Positions 11,839-21,531 of a stretch of 64,000 nucleotides of DNA are shown one piece after another; position 1 is the first letter of the stretch; each line of letters begins with the position of its first letter. The stretch spans positions 48,204,001 through 48,268,000 of the forward strand of contig BSBN01000809.1 of NCBI GenBank assembly GCA_027924645.1, written 5' to 3'. The stretch is from Cunninghamia lanceolata (lineage: Eukaryota; Streptophyta; Pinopsida; Cupressales; Cupressaceae). The position numbers and the translations under genes are program-made. The notes beneath the pieces are model-generated. The model had not been told where the DNA came from. It saw nothing but the letters and a program-made list of their open reading frames with translations, and made no database searches.

Positions 11839-12036
11839 GATTATACCTTCCTTTTGACTCACAAATCTAAGAGGGAAGGAGTTGCACCCACGAACTCCTC
11901 AGATTTTACCCAAGACTAGAATGTATGTGGATTGCTCAATGCTTTCAACACAATGTAGATGAGATGGGGATTGATAGATTAGATGGAGATGAGGGATAAT
12001 TTTGGCATTATGATGTTAGGATGAGGAGATTGTGGA
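11839..12036 (-). repeat. Stray LTR fragment inside element B
   Basis: About 198 bp matching positions 8074-8267 of B's LTR, in the same orientation, lying between the two internal duplicates. At its right edge the LTR text GTGGAGTgatt passes into the internal text gGGAGTaatgg, so the join sits on a shared GGAGT. No target duplication or LTR end is present, so this is not an insertion of a whole LTR. Confidence 0.85.
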
Positions 12037-12796
12037 GTAATGGGGATCAGGATGGGGGATTTTTGGATGGTCGATTTGGGGTTTTAGGGACCCAAATGGA
12101 CTTAGGATTTATGGGGTTTTTAGATGGGGAGCATGATGTTTGGGATTTGCGATAGATTGGGAGGTGGATGCCTCATTTGTTTTGATTGATCTTTGCTTAG
12201 GGACCCACACCATTTTTGTTTTTTCTTTTTCTTGTGATGGTGTGGGCTTTGATAGCCTTTTGGATTTTTGATTTTGCTTGAAAGGGATAAGATCTTTAGA
12301 CTTTTGTGCTTTAAGAGCTAAGGCATTCAAATTTTTACTTTTGAATCCCATGGATTTGGGGGAAGCTTCATGTTTGAAAATGTGTGCTTTTGTTGGTCTT
12401 GATTGGGAAATTTAGGGGATTTATGGGTGGAGGGGTAAAAAGTGGATTTATGGATAAATGGATGAGGAGATTTGAGGATGGGGATATTAGGAGTTGGTAG
12501 GAGTCAAGGTAAAGTGGATTTGATAGGGATATTTGGAATTGGAAGTAGTGGAGGTAAATTTGATGGAGGAAGATGGATGATCACATGCTTTTGCAAATGA
12601 TAGGATGATGGAGGAGGGATGGCAACATATGTTTTTGGAGTGCGATGTGATGCACCATGTTTGGGATTGGATGAATGGATTTTGGAAGGTGCGTGGGTGG
12701 TATCAACATGTTTAGATTATTTTTCTTGGGATGTATAGCCAAGGCCATGCGAGGATGGATGGAATGTGGTGTGGATGGGCTCCAAGATGCCTTGTT
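12034..12796 (-). repeat. Internal duplication in element B, copy 2 (with 274 bp extra segment)
   Basis: Second copy of 11351-11835, interrupted by 12131-12404. On the minus strand the extra segment encodes a basic stretch containing 'KTKMVWVPKQ', a phrase often seen near zinc-knuckle or linker regions of plant retrotransposon polyproteins. It probably belongs to the original ORF and was lost from copy 1, because the frame continues to 'HLKTP' and a stop at its end in both. Confidence 0.75.
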
Positions 12797-14405
12797 CATG
12801 AAGGCCTAAGCCTTTGCCTTGATACTTCATATGTTGGAGTATGCGACATGCAATGGGATGTTTGGTGTTTTGGAAATAGGACACGAGTCCATTATTTGTT
12901 AAAGGATAGATGGTGGATGGAAGTTGTTCACCTCTTACAAGGGAGTCACCACGGATGAAAGTGCTTTGTCCAAGTGAATAGAAGGATGGATTTGGGATGG
13001 GATTGGTAGATGGAGGTGAAGGATTCATGTGGGATGGTAAAGGGGTGGTAGAAAATGGTGTGAGATCAATAAATTGATCAATAGATGGTAGGGGATCAGG
13101 GATGGGATTAGATGGGATGGTGAGATCTTGATTAAGAGAAGGGGTTGATGTTTCAACATACTTTGGATTTGATTCTTGACATAACTCATGTGGTTTGATA
13201 GAAGTGGGAGTGTCTTGGATATATGTAATGGGTGCTTGGATGGATGTGATAGGTGCTTGACTTATGTGTTCTTGAACATGGCTGCATGATGGTTCTTGAC
13301 TTATGATAGGGGGTTGTTCAAGAGATTTGGTGGATGTTGGATTGCATGAGGGTGTTTGATTCCTTGCTAATAGCCAATGGATGGCATCCTTCATGAGTGT
13401 ATGGGTTGAAGAACAATGTAGTGGATGGATAATGATGGTGGATGATGTGGGGTTAGGATTGGGATTGGATAGGTGGGTGATGGGATTAGGTTGTGATGGT
13501 TCGTGGATGGGTTCAAGGATAGGTGTTGGACTAGATGGTGGTGTTGGAAGGGTGGGGGTTTTGGGGGATTCCTTTGCTTTGCTTGGTGATGTTCTTTGGA
13601 GAAAATCCCACAAGGATTCATTGGATGTCGTGGTGTTAGGATTTGGAAGATTTGATGGTAGATTAGATGGTGGATGTGTGATAGGGGTTGGTGGATTAGG
13701 AGATACATATGGTGATGGATTAAGGTTGATAATGTTGGAGGGATATTGTGATGGGGGGGTTGGGATTGATGGATTGTAAGGTAGGTAGGGTGATGGATTA
13801 AGGTTGATAATGTTGGAGGGATATTGTGATGGGGGTGTTGGGATTGATGGATTGTAAGGTAGGTAGGGTGATGGATTAAGGTTGATAGAAGGGGGATTAG
13901 AGGATGGGGGATTTGTATGGGGAAATGGTTGTGGCTATAAGGTTTGGATTTCAGAGATAAGGTGTGCCAGATTGGTGTTCCCTTGATCAAAGTTAGCATG
14001 ATAAAGGTTGGGGGATTGATAAGGTGGAGGTATTGATTGGTTGGATAGGTATGATGGCATGGATGTGTAAGGGGATGATGATTGATATGAGGGTAAAGGT
14101 TGATATGATGGAAGTTGGTATGAGGTTGAAGGTTGATATGAGGTTGATGGGGTGGATATGTAGGATGCTGGTAGGTATGATGAAGGTTGAAAGAATGAAG
14201 ATTGATGTGATGTGGATGGGGGTGATATGTAGGATGTTTGTTGATATGATGGAGGTTGGGTAGGGGCTTGGGATTCTCCAATAATGAGGTGTGCTAAGGG
14301 TATACCTTTAATGTCATTTTTGAATTGTTCCTTAGCATTAGGATCCATGTTCTCATAGACTTTTCTATGTCTTTGTAATTGTTGTATTGCTTCATAAAGA
14401 TCCAT
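12717..14405 (-). pseudogene. Element B ORF: Pro/Ser/Tyr-rich protein with C-terminal G-patch-like domain
   Basis: Read on the minus strand this is one frame of about 563 codons from an ATG at 14405 ('MDLYEAIQQLQRHRK'), broken by a single stop at about 13935. The first 50 residues are charged and possibly helical. About 60-480 is Pro/Ser/Tyr/His-rich with 26-residue repeats. The last 50 residues (12720-12875) contain 'KYQGKGLGLHEQGILEPI' and 'SSHGLGY', a G-patch pattern; such domains occur in plant Ty3/gypsy polyproteins. It is in the sense direction of B. The frame stops at 12717 in this copy, whereas the duplicate at 11426-11824 reads on for a further tail. Function unknown; RNA binding is a guess from the G-patch. 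Confidence 0.65.
13711..13885 (-). repeat. 78 bp tandem repeat within the element B ORF
   Basis: The text GGTGATGGATTAAGG recurs at 13711, 13789 and 13867, exactly 78 bp apart, giving two full units and part of a third. The two full units are almost identical. 78 is a multiple of three, so each unit adds 26 residues (containing 'NPSPYLPYNPSIPTPPSQYP') without breaking the frame. Confidence 0.9.
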
Positions 14406-15442
14406 TTTGTGGGAGATAGTATGGAATGATGGGGGATGATGGATGATTGTGATGTTGGGGATCAAATTTCAAGACCTTAGGATGATTTATTTGATTTGAT
14501 TTGTTTTGATAAATGGTTCTCTATGATTAAGATAGACTAATGATCTTAAGCAAGAGGGTTGATTGGGCTGATTTGGTTAGGTGATCAATTAAGGTCTTGA
14601 TTTTTGATTGGGTTGATTTAGATTTGGAGTTTGATAGTGATGTTGGGGGACTTGGATGTTGATTGGGATTGATGTTGATTTTGGATTAGACTTAGAATAT
14701 GGTTTGGAAGATTATGGATTGATGTTGGTCAGATTTTGGATTTGATTTGGATGAGATGAGATTATAATGATGTTGATGAATTGGATTAAGGATGATGAGG
14801 GTGATTAGGATAAGACTGGATTGAATGATTTGGATGATGATGTGGAGAAGATAGGTGGTTAGGATGATTAGGATAGATGGGTGATTGGATTAAGATGAAG
14901 TGGATAAGAATGATTAGGATGATGAAGATAGATTATGACTCGAGAGGAAGTGGATGAGAATTTGATCAAGCTCAAATAAAGGGATTGGATAAGCTCAATT
15001 GACGAGATTTGATAAATGGGAAGATGGTAAAGCAGTGTTGGGAGGAAAACCTGGCTCGACATGAGGGGGGGTGTGGGGGGCCCCCGACTGGATTTTTTTT
15101 GAAAATGGGCTTATAAAATTGATGTTTTTGATGGAAAAATTTTATATTGGACATGGATGAAGAAGGCGCTAAAATAGATGGAAAATGGCACTGAAATAGA
15201 GAGGAATGGCATTAAAGGGTGCGAATGGTTGGATTGATGGATGAATTCAATTTTTCCTGGCAAGTAGACAAACAATCAAGAAAGAAAACACAATGGCCAA
15301 AGGTTTGATTTATGAAAAATGTGATAATCAAGCATGTACAACCTTAGGGATTTGGGCCACTAAAACAAAGGTTTGTAGTGAGTGCTTTCGTTCAGGTGGT
15401 TATACATGCGGCAGTGCTACTCTCCGTTATGGAGTCTCCCAG

Positions 15443-15615
15443 CCTCCAAGGGTTACACCTTGGAGGGTTTTGGGGGAGGTTGGCTGTTGGTATAACACAA
15501 CAACACCTGTTGCTTGTGACTTTCGTCACAAACACGTTAATTTATATAGTAGCTTGAAGAGCTTGGCTTTAGCTTGTTGCTGCTTGGGTCGTTCCCACCT
15601 TTCGAAGTGAGGTGG
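15443..15615. other. Cluster of three short perfect hairpins
   Basis: CCTCCAAGG (15443-15451) pairs with CCTTGGAGG (15458-15466), 6 base loop. TTGTGAC (15514-15520) pairs with GTCACAA (15525-15531), 4 base loop. CCACCT (15595-15600) pairs with AGGTGG (15610-15615), 9 base loop. All lie within 175 bp of B's leader. They could be RNA structures for packaging or dimerisation, or chance. Confidence 0.6.
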
Positions 15616-16323
15616 TAGGCCCTCTAAGGATTAACAAAAGAAAGACAATCATAAAAATACTTTTGATCTCCAAGTTCATACAAAGATGCGAGGGGAGAGC
15701 ATACATATTCTTTATGATTTCCTCACACTAAACATGGTTTATTTTAGTTCTTTGGATTATGTTGGGGGTGATTTATGCAAGTTTTTGTGAGAAGCTTTTG
15801 ATTCCTAAGGTCACCAAATGGTGCGAGGGAAGAGCATACACTTTTCACACTACAAACATAACCACGAAAACACTTCACACAACTTTGATTGGTTTTCTTG
15901 ATTACATGAGTGAAGAATGTAGGTTGTTGTTCTTTTTAATCCAATGCTTTCAATTGATGCAATTTGTGGTTCTTTTTCAAAGCCTAGATTGGAGTGTTTT
16001 GATAGTTGTTGTTGCAAGCAATGATTAATTTTAGTTGCACCAAGATCAAATATTTTTTACACTAAGGCACACAAGGATTCTTTTTTGGTGCACCAAATGA
16101 AATGTTTAATTGTTGTTTGTTTGTCAAGCAAGATTGATTTTATGCACCAAATTCAAGTGTTTTCTAAGCTAAGAAAATAAAGGTTCTTTTTAGTGCACCA
16201 AAGAAGATGTGTCTAATCTACTAAATCCCTGCAAAAGATGTTAGTAGTTTCAAGATGATAGTCTTGGATGACCTACAGAAAAGAGACCCAACCCTGCACA
16301 AATCCCTAAGCTAGTACATAAAA

Positions 16324-16505
16324 ATAGCGCTAAAACAGAGGAAAGATAGCGCTAATACAGAAGATAGCGCTAATACAAAAAATAGTGCTAATCCAGACAA
16401 TAGCACTAATACAAAAGATAGCGCTAATATAGAAAATAGCGCTAATACATAAAATAGTGCCACTACAGAAAATAGCGCCAATACAGATGCAAGATAGCAC
16501 TAAAC
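16324..16505. repeat. Short interspersed array ATAGCGCTAATACAGAA-like
   Basis: Ten near-consecutive copies of ATAGCGCTAA or its variants (ATAGTGCTAA, ATAGCACTAA, ATAGCGCCAA) spaced 17-23 bp, starting near 16324, 16346, 16363, 16382, 16400, 16418, 16437, 16454, 16472 and 16495. Further copies occur at 16544, 16565, 16742 and 16764. The variants differ mostly by single transitions in the AGCGCT palindrome. Confidence 0.85.
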
Positions 16506-16874
16506 TATGTTTTTGCCTTAGTTTACAGTCTGCAGTGAGAAAGATAGTGCTGAACTAGGTGACGATAGCGCCAATACGGCACAGATTTGGTCAATGGATG
16601 ATTTTAGGAAAAATTTTCCATAGTTCCCCTTGTTTCTGCATAAAACCTGCAAAACCCAAGAGCTAAAATGCTTGAAAAGCTAGAAAACAAGAAAAAGAGT
16701 GTTAGATTTGAATCGAACATAAGGGGATTGCCGTGCTACAAATAGCGCTAAAACAGACTTAGAATAGCACTAAAACGTACGTGAAATGACGCCACTGCGT
16801 AGAGAGATGGCGCCAATCTATAAAAAACACATCATTTACAAAAAAACTCACAAGATAGTTAGATTGGGACCTTG

Positions 16875-16896
16875 TGGGTCCCACCGAGCGTGCCAA
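16875..16896 (-). promoter_or_regulatory. Primer binding site of element B
   Basis: On the minus strand TTGGCACGCTCGGTGGGACC directly follows the LTR end. TGG plus an acceptor-stem-like sequence is the form of a tRNA 3' end complement (tRNA ending ...GCGTGCCA). I cannot name the tRNA. It is clearly not the initiator Met site used by the Copia elements here. Confidence 0.75.
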
Positions 16897-17838
16897 TGTG
16901 ATCTATGAGAACAAAATGAAGATTAAATATGAATCAAATGCAAAAACAAATGATTATACCTTCCTTTTGACTCACAAATCCAAGAGGGAAGGAGTTGCAT
17001 CCACAAACTCCTCATATTTTACCCAAGACTAGAATGTATGTGGATTGCTCAATGCTTTCAACATAATGTAGATGAGATGAGGGATAATTTTGGCATTATG
17101 ATGTTAGGATGAGGAGATTGTGGAGTGATTTTGGCAGAGATTTGATGCATGAAGAAGTCCCCCTAATGGCTTAGAGAGGGGTCTCATTTATAGAGTTTTG
17201 GAAATGAGGATAGAGGGTGAGGATCAAAAGATGAGATCAAGGGCTAGGAATAAAAGTAAATCTTTTATTCATTTTGGGAAAAGGGGTGATAAATGAGGTA
17301 TGGGTGTGAAAGAATGGGAAATGAATTAAAAATTCATTTGGGGATAAGAGGTAATGAATGAGGATGGGTGAGGTAAGGGGTTTGTAAGAGAAGTAAATGT
17401 GATGTGTGATTTGTTTTAATTTTTTATTTGGAGGATGTGGGGAAGGGTGTTAAACTAGGTTTGACCACCCAAATGAGAGGTTAGGATTAATTAAACAGAG
17501 GTTTTATTTAATTGATCCTAGGGCTAGGATGAGGTAGGCTAGGGTAGGTCAATTAGTAGGCTAGATTAATTAGATAAGCATGATTTATCTAATTAATGAG
17601 GATTGGGGAAAAGGAGAATTGAACTAAATAAATATTGGGAATATTTATTTGATTAATGAGGGATAGTGTTGTAAGGTCTAGTGATAAATTAAGTGAGTTA
17701 ATTGATCACAAGGGATAGACAGATGGTTAGGGATAACTTAATTAAATAAAATGAATTTATTTAATTAATAGGAGGGATAAATTGGTGTTGAGACATGGGA
17801 AATTGTTTTGCAAAGCAAGCCAATTTTAGGTGTCTACA
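16897..17838 (-). repeat. Element B 5' LTR
   Basis: 942 bp partner of 8017-8993. Ends are TGTGATC...TCTACA on the + strand. Differences from the partner are scattered substitutions plus the two short length changes noted there. Confidence 0.92.
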
Positions 17839-20165
17839 CAACCTAGAGAAAGAATTCCTCAATCCATAGTTGAGAAATACAAGGATAAAGTGTGCTTCAT
17901 GGTTGACACTAATCAATGCCTAATGGAAGCAGTTGAGCCCAGAACAATGTGGATAATGCCAATGGGTTACAAGGTAGATGAGAAAATCTTGGAGCTACAT
18001 GTTCAATGCCTGTTGAGCTAGCCAAAGGACCTTGAGGCAGAAAGGTTTGGAACCATTCAAGAACTAAGTGTAAAGATACATGTTGAGCTAAGACAATCGG
18101 AGATAAAGAGGAAAGTTAGAAGGGAAGTTGAGTAAATTGCCAAAAGATTTGGCATATCAAAAGAGGCAGTAGATGTAAAAAAAGAAAAACTGGAGAAGGC
18201 TGAGAAAGAAAAACAAGAAGCAAAGAAAGGAGAGGTTCCAGCACAAGCCTCCTCCTGGACTAGATCCTCCGAGAGCTCTGCACCTGCACCCCAAAAAGCT
18301 CAAGGGCCACCAAAACAGAAGTCAAAACATCTGGAAAAGGAGAAAAGAGGACAAAGACCTAAGCCATAAGGTCATATACAAGCCTCAAATATGATGAAGA
18401 AACTAAATCTGATGAGGAAATCAAGAAAATGAAGAAGAAGAAAACATCCGGAGAATACTCTGCCAATAAAAATAAGGAAGAAAAGGCAGAAGAATTTGTT
18501 CAAAAGCCTACTCTTTCCATTGATGATATCATCAAGGCAATCACTCTGGATGGGAACCTGTAGCCAGTAATAGAGCTCTATGATGAATACAGTGATACTG
18601 ACAAGAGAGTTTTAGAAGAAGCTACTGTCAGGTACCTGAATATTTACAATAAATCTTTTATTGAAATTATATCCTTAATTACTAAAAGTCTAGAAGAAGT
18701 ACTTGAACTAAGAAAAGAAAATGCAAAAGCAAAAGACTTAGAGATCTGGGAATAGATAGCAATTCAGCTTTATCCTTCCATCACCCCAAAACAATTGCAC
18801 ATGATCTTTAAGGACTGTAAGGATGAATTCTAGAGAAAAGCAAGAATGAATAAACTTATGGTTGGAGAAACTGATCAAGTAGCAAAAGAAACAAAAGACA
18901 TCCTCTGAAATGCCTTGAAAAGATTCAATCTTCCTATTGTAGAGGAAACAGATGAAGAACCTTCTACCAAGGATGTTGAAGGATCAAAAGTAACCAATGA
19001 AGAATCTTCTGAAAAAGATGTAGAAGGATCAAAAGAGCTAGAAGAAGAGAAGTCCAAGGACTTGGATTCCTTTGTTCTGGAAGAGGAAACTCGTGAAGCA
19101 ATAAACACTGGTGACATCTCTCCTCCGGATCCCACTTCTAACATTCTGAATTTTGAAGTTGAAGGAGAAGGAAGAAAAGAGGAGACAGTAAATCAAGAAG
19201 AAGAGGTTAGAGGAAAAGAGGAAGAACAAGCAGAAGAGACTAATGTTGACCCTTCTAATATCCCAAAAGAAATGAAGTCTCCATCTCTGGCAAGAGACAC
19301 TATAGAGGTAGTAAAGGACTTTTTGTACAAAGAAATGATGGAGATAGATGAACCTGAGCTATTTCAAGGGCCACTAAATTTTGACTCTCTTTCTCTAGTC
19401 CAGACAATGAAAATAACATCTTTTGCTCAAGCCAAAGCAAAAGAAAAACTCCTAAAATCCCACATGGAAGACTGTGAACTATTGGAGATGGCATTCGGGA
19501 TGCTAGAGAAGATCATGCCATCATTCCAAAAGGATCTTTCGGCCTCTCCATCTGGTAACTTGAAATCTCTGGTAAATTTTGTTAGCACTCATTTTGAATC
19601 TTTAGAGAAATTGGCAGAAGCCAAGGTCCAGAAGGAGTTTTTGGGAAAAAGATTCACTAAACTACAGGGACTCACTACTAATGATAAGAGGACCCTAAAC
19701 ATTGGAATAAAGAGCCTTGAAAATGCTCTTAAAGATGGTGGGGATTTGTACAAATTTTGTTTATCTTGGCCCAAAGTGACAAAGGATATTGAAAAGAAGG
19801 TAAAAGAACAAGAAGGTAAACTGTCAAGTTTATCTCAAAATTTTGATCCCCTCACTACATCCTTAATGAATCAAGAATGCCAAGCCATTGAAATAAAGAG
19901 GTTGGACAAAGAAAAGAAGAATATAATGAACATGATGAGTGAACTCAGAGGGATAATTATCCCTAAGTTAGAGGCAATGCATGAGGCCTTGACAGATGCT
20001 CAGACCACAGCCCGGACCAGTGATCCGACAGATCTAAGAAGGGTAGAAGCATATGCATTTTTGTTGAGTGGTCACATCTCCATTTTGGACAGGATGAAGC
20101 AAAGCTGGGCCACAGAGTTTGTACAGTTGAAGGCCACTTTTGTGGATATACTTAAGTATATGTAA
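17839..20165 (+). pseudogene. Element A long extra ORF, 3' part
   Basis: Continues the frame cut by B. Codons from the CAACC duplication onward ('QPRERIPQSIVEKYKDK') are in the same phase as 8003-8016. TAG stops fall near 18020 and 18133 and a frameshift near 18365; from 18905 the frame is open for 416 codons to 20165. A Lys/Glu-rich part with 'EKAEKEKQEAKKGE' (about 18200) leads to acidic repeats 'KDVEGSK' (18970-19040) and predicted helices to the end. There are no zinc knuckles or catalytic motifs. With the 5' part the whole reading is about 1075 codons. The last third is unusually free of stops compared with the rest of this window. Confidence 0.65.
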
Positions 20166-20411
20166 GTATAACATGTATATATACCTATGCGGCCATGTAT
20201 AGATTATTTTTTGCAAAATTTTGGTATGTGGATTCCGCCCTTTGCCATTGATGTCAAAGGGGGAGTGAGGAGTAGTGAAAAATGTGGAATCCAACTAAGG
20301 GGGAGCTCCGGTTAAACAGTACAAAAGACATAGCATCAGCCAAGGGGAAGTTTTACTGTGACACTTAGCCAGTTTTCACTAAGTGTTGCCATCAATAACA
20401 AAGGGGGAGGT
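20166..20411 (+). promoter_or_regulatory. Element A 3' UTR with two purine tracts
   Basis: TTTGCCATTGATGTCAAAGG followed by GGGAG at 20241-20265 is an upstream copy of the polypurine tract. The functional tract CAAAGGGGGAGG lies at about 20398-20410, just before the LTR, after CCATCAATAACAA. The same pair of tracts, 120-170 bp apart, occurs in elements C, F, G and H. Confidence 0.8.
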
Positions 20412-21526
20412 TATTGGCAAGAGACACTGTGTGGCTTCATGAGTGTTGTCATTGATGGAAACAAAGTCTATCCCACACATCGGCATTACATAGTATGCCT
20501 ATACCGAAATTCAGATTGAAGATTGTTTTGGTTCAGTGAACAAGAACAGAGTATGCAACTAGGTTTGACAATTAGGTCCGGATCTCTCAGATGGTGTAAC
20601 TCAGCAAGTTGCAAATTTGGCTAAGTCAAGAGGAGTACCATGACTACTATATTCCAGAGATTCAACCTCTGGTGAGAAATCATTAAAAATATATGAGCAT
20701 TTGAGTGTTGGGTTCCAGACAGGCAGAGCAGACAGAGAAAGAACTGACCACTAGAGCATTAGACTTCAATCCGGATAAGTAAAAAGTGTTGATCAAGTAG
20801 TTTGGGGATTATACATTGTTGGTTGACATGGTTAAAGACTTCTATGCCCATGTTTTTGATACACATCACAAATCAAGCATGGATTCAGTCGACAGATAAG
20901 TAATTTGTAAATATCTTGAGTGTTCCTATTGCTGACTAGAAAGTTGATGAAATCCTTGATGCAAATATATATACCATATGGATTTTAGTATGTAGGTGTG
21001 TGTGTGAGAAATAAGAGTTTAAAGAAAAGTAGGGATAAGTGTGAAAACAACATTTCAAGTTCGGTATGTGACAGAGCAGCAGCACCAAAATAGAGGAAGA
21101 ATGAAGTGCATCAAATCAATGTATTGTGCCTAACCAGAACTGAACTCTAGCATGTGTGGATGCTTCTCATTAGTTCAAATGCCTAATTACCTTTTGTAAG
21201 TTTTGTAGACGGTGAGTCTCTTGTAGGCAGTGTGCCTCTTGTGAGTAGTGTGCTCGGGCAGTGAGCCCTAATTGGAAAGTGTCATTTTGTACTCTTTCAT
21301 TCTTTTAACAGAGAATACAATCTTAGGTTAGTCACCCTGTGGTTTTTCCCTTAACAAGGTTTTCCACATAAAAATCTTTGTGTTATGTGTGTTGATTCTA
21401 TTTCTGTTCTTATGATCATATGCTTATATGTTCTGATGCTGCACTAACTATTAAAAGGAAGAAAATTAAAAAATTTTGAGATAATTGATTCACCCCCCCT
21501 CTTAGTTATCTGCCTTGTTTCCAACA
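20412..21526 (+). repeat. Element A 3' LTR
   Basis: 1115 bp, partner of 4146-5232. The first two bases are TA rather than TG, a point change. It contains 28 bp absent from the left copy near 20730. Ends CCAACA at 21526, followed by TAATG. Confidence 0.9.
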
Positions 21527-21531
21527 TAATG

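Larger units (their letters stand above)
14466..16874 (-). other. Element B 5' leader, non-coding
   Basis: 2.4 kb between the 5' LTR and the ORF start, in element orientation. I find no credible coding region; a 105-codon frame on the opposite strand (15293-15610) is antisense and overlaps strong hairpins. The leader holds a cluster of three perfect hairpins (15443-15615) and a run of short repeats centred on AGCGCT (16324-16505, with outliers near 15170, 16544-16572 and 16742-16815). A long structured leader is common in plant Ty3/gypsy elements. Confidence 0.55.
8017..17838 (-). mobile_element. Element B: 9.8 kb non-autonomous LTR retrotransposon nested in A
   Basis: Two LTRs (8017-8993 and 16897-17838) with TG...CA ends and a perfect CAACC duplication. 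Orientation is minus: read on that strand, the LTR at 16897-17838 ends GATCACA and is followed by TTGGCACGCTCGGTGGGACC, which has the TGG start of a tRNA primer site, while the other LTR is preceded by the purine tract CTCAAAGAGGGGCAAA. The primer site is not the initiator Met type, so B is probably Ty3/gypsy-derived. The 7.9 kb interior has no RT, integrase or RNase H. It holds one Pro/Ser-rich ORF with a G-patch-like C-terminus, GAT/GGA-rich low-complexity DNA, and an internal duplication. Confidence 0.9.
4146..21526 (+). mobile_element. Element A: 17.4 kb Copia-like LTR retrotransposon without pol, carrying nested element B
   Basis: Bounded by two LTRs that start TGTTGGC (TATTGGC in the right copy) and end CCAACA, with a near-perfect 5 bp target duplication. 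A primer site for initiator Met tRNA follows the left LTR, and a purine tract (about 20397-20411) precedes the right one, so it reads on the + strand. The interior is about 15.2 kb, of which 9.8 kb is the later insertion B; A itself is about 7.6 kb. It holds a zinc-knuckle gag and one long extra ORF but no protease, integrase or RT that I can find, so it was probably mobilised in trans. LTR and 3' UTR motifs resemble elements F, G and H. Confidence 0.9.

Noticed and set aside
10201..14281. Many overlapping ORFs on both strands of element B, some over 100 codons.
   Set aside because: They follow from GAT/GGA-rich composition with few stops. Only the minus frame with the G-patch end has domain support and fits the orientation of B.
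15293..15610. A 105-codon + strand ORF with many Cys residues that could pass for a small zinc-binding protein.
   Set aside because: It is antisense to element B, lies over strong hairpins, has no regular Cys spacing and no family resemblance.
16324..16505. Regularly spaced short repeats that might suggest a CRISPR array.
   Set aside because: Units and spacers are too short, the gaps are themselves repetitive, there are no cas genes, and the DNA is a plant retrotransposon leader.
8017..17838. Element B read on the + strand, which would make its Pro-rich ORF an antisense ORF like those known in some Tat elements.
   Set aside because: Primer site next to 16897 and purine tract next to 8993 are only sensible on the minus strand, so the ORF is in sense.
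18915..20165. The 416-codon ORF as a host gene.
   Set aside because: It continues an upstream frame across the B insertion, lies between a primer site and purine tract of the same LTR pair, and has no introns or promoter of its own.
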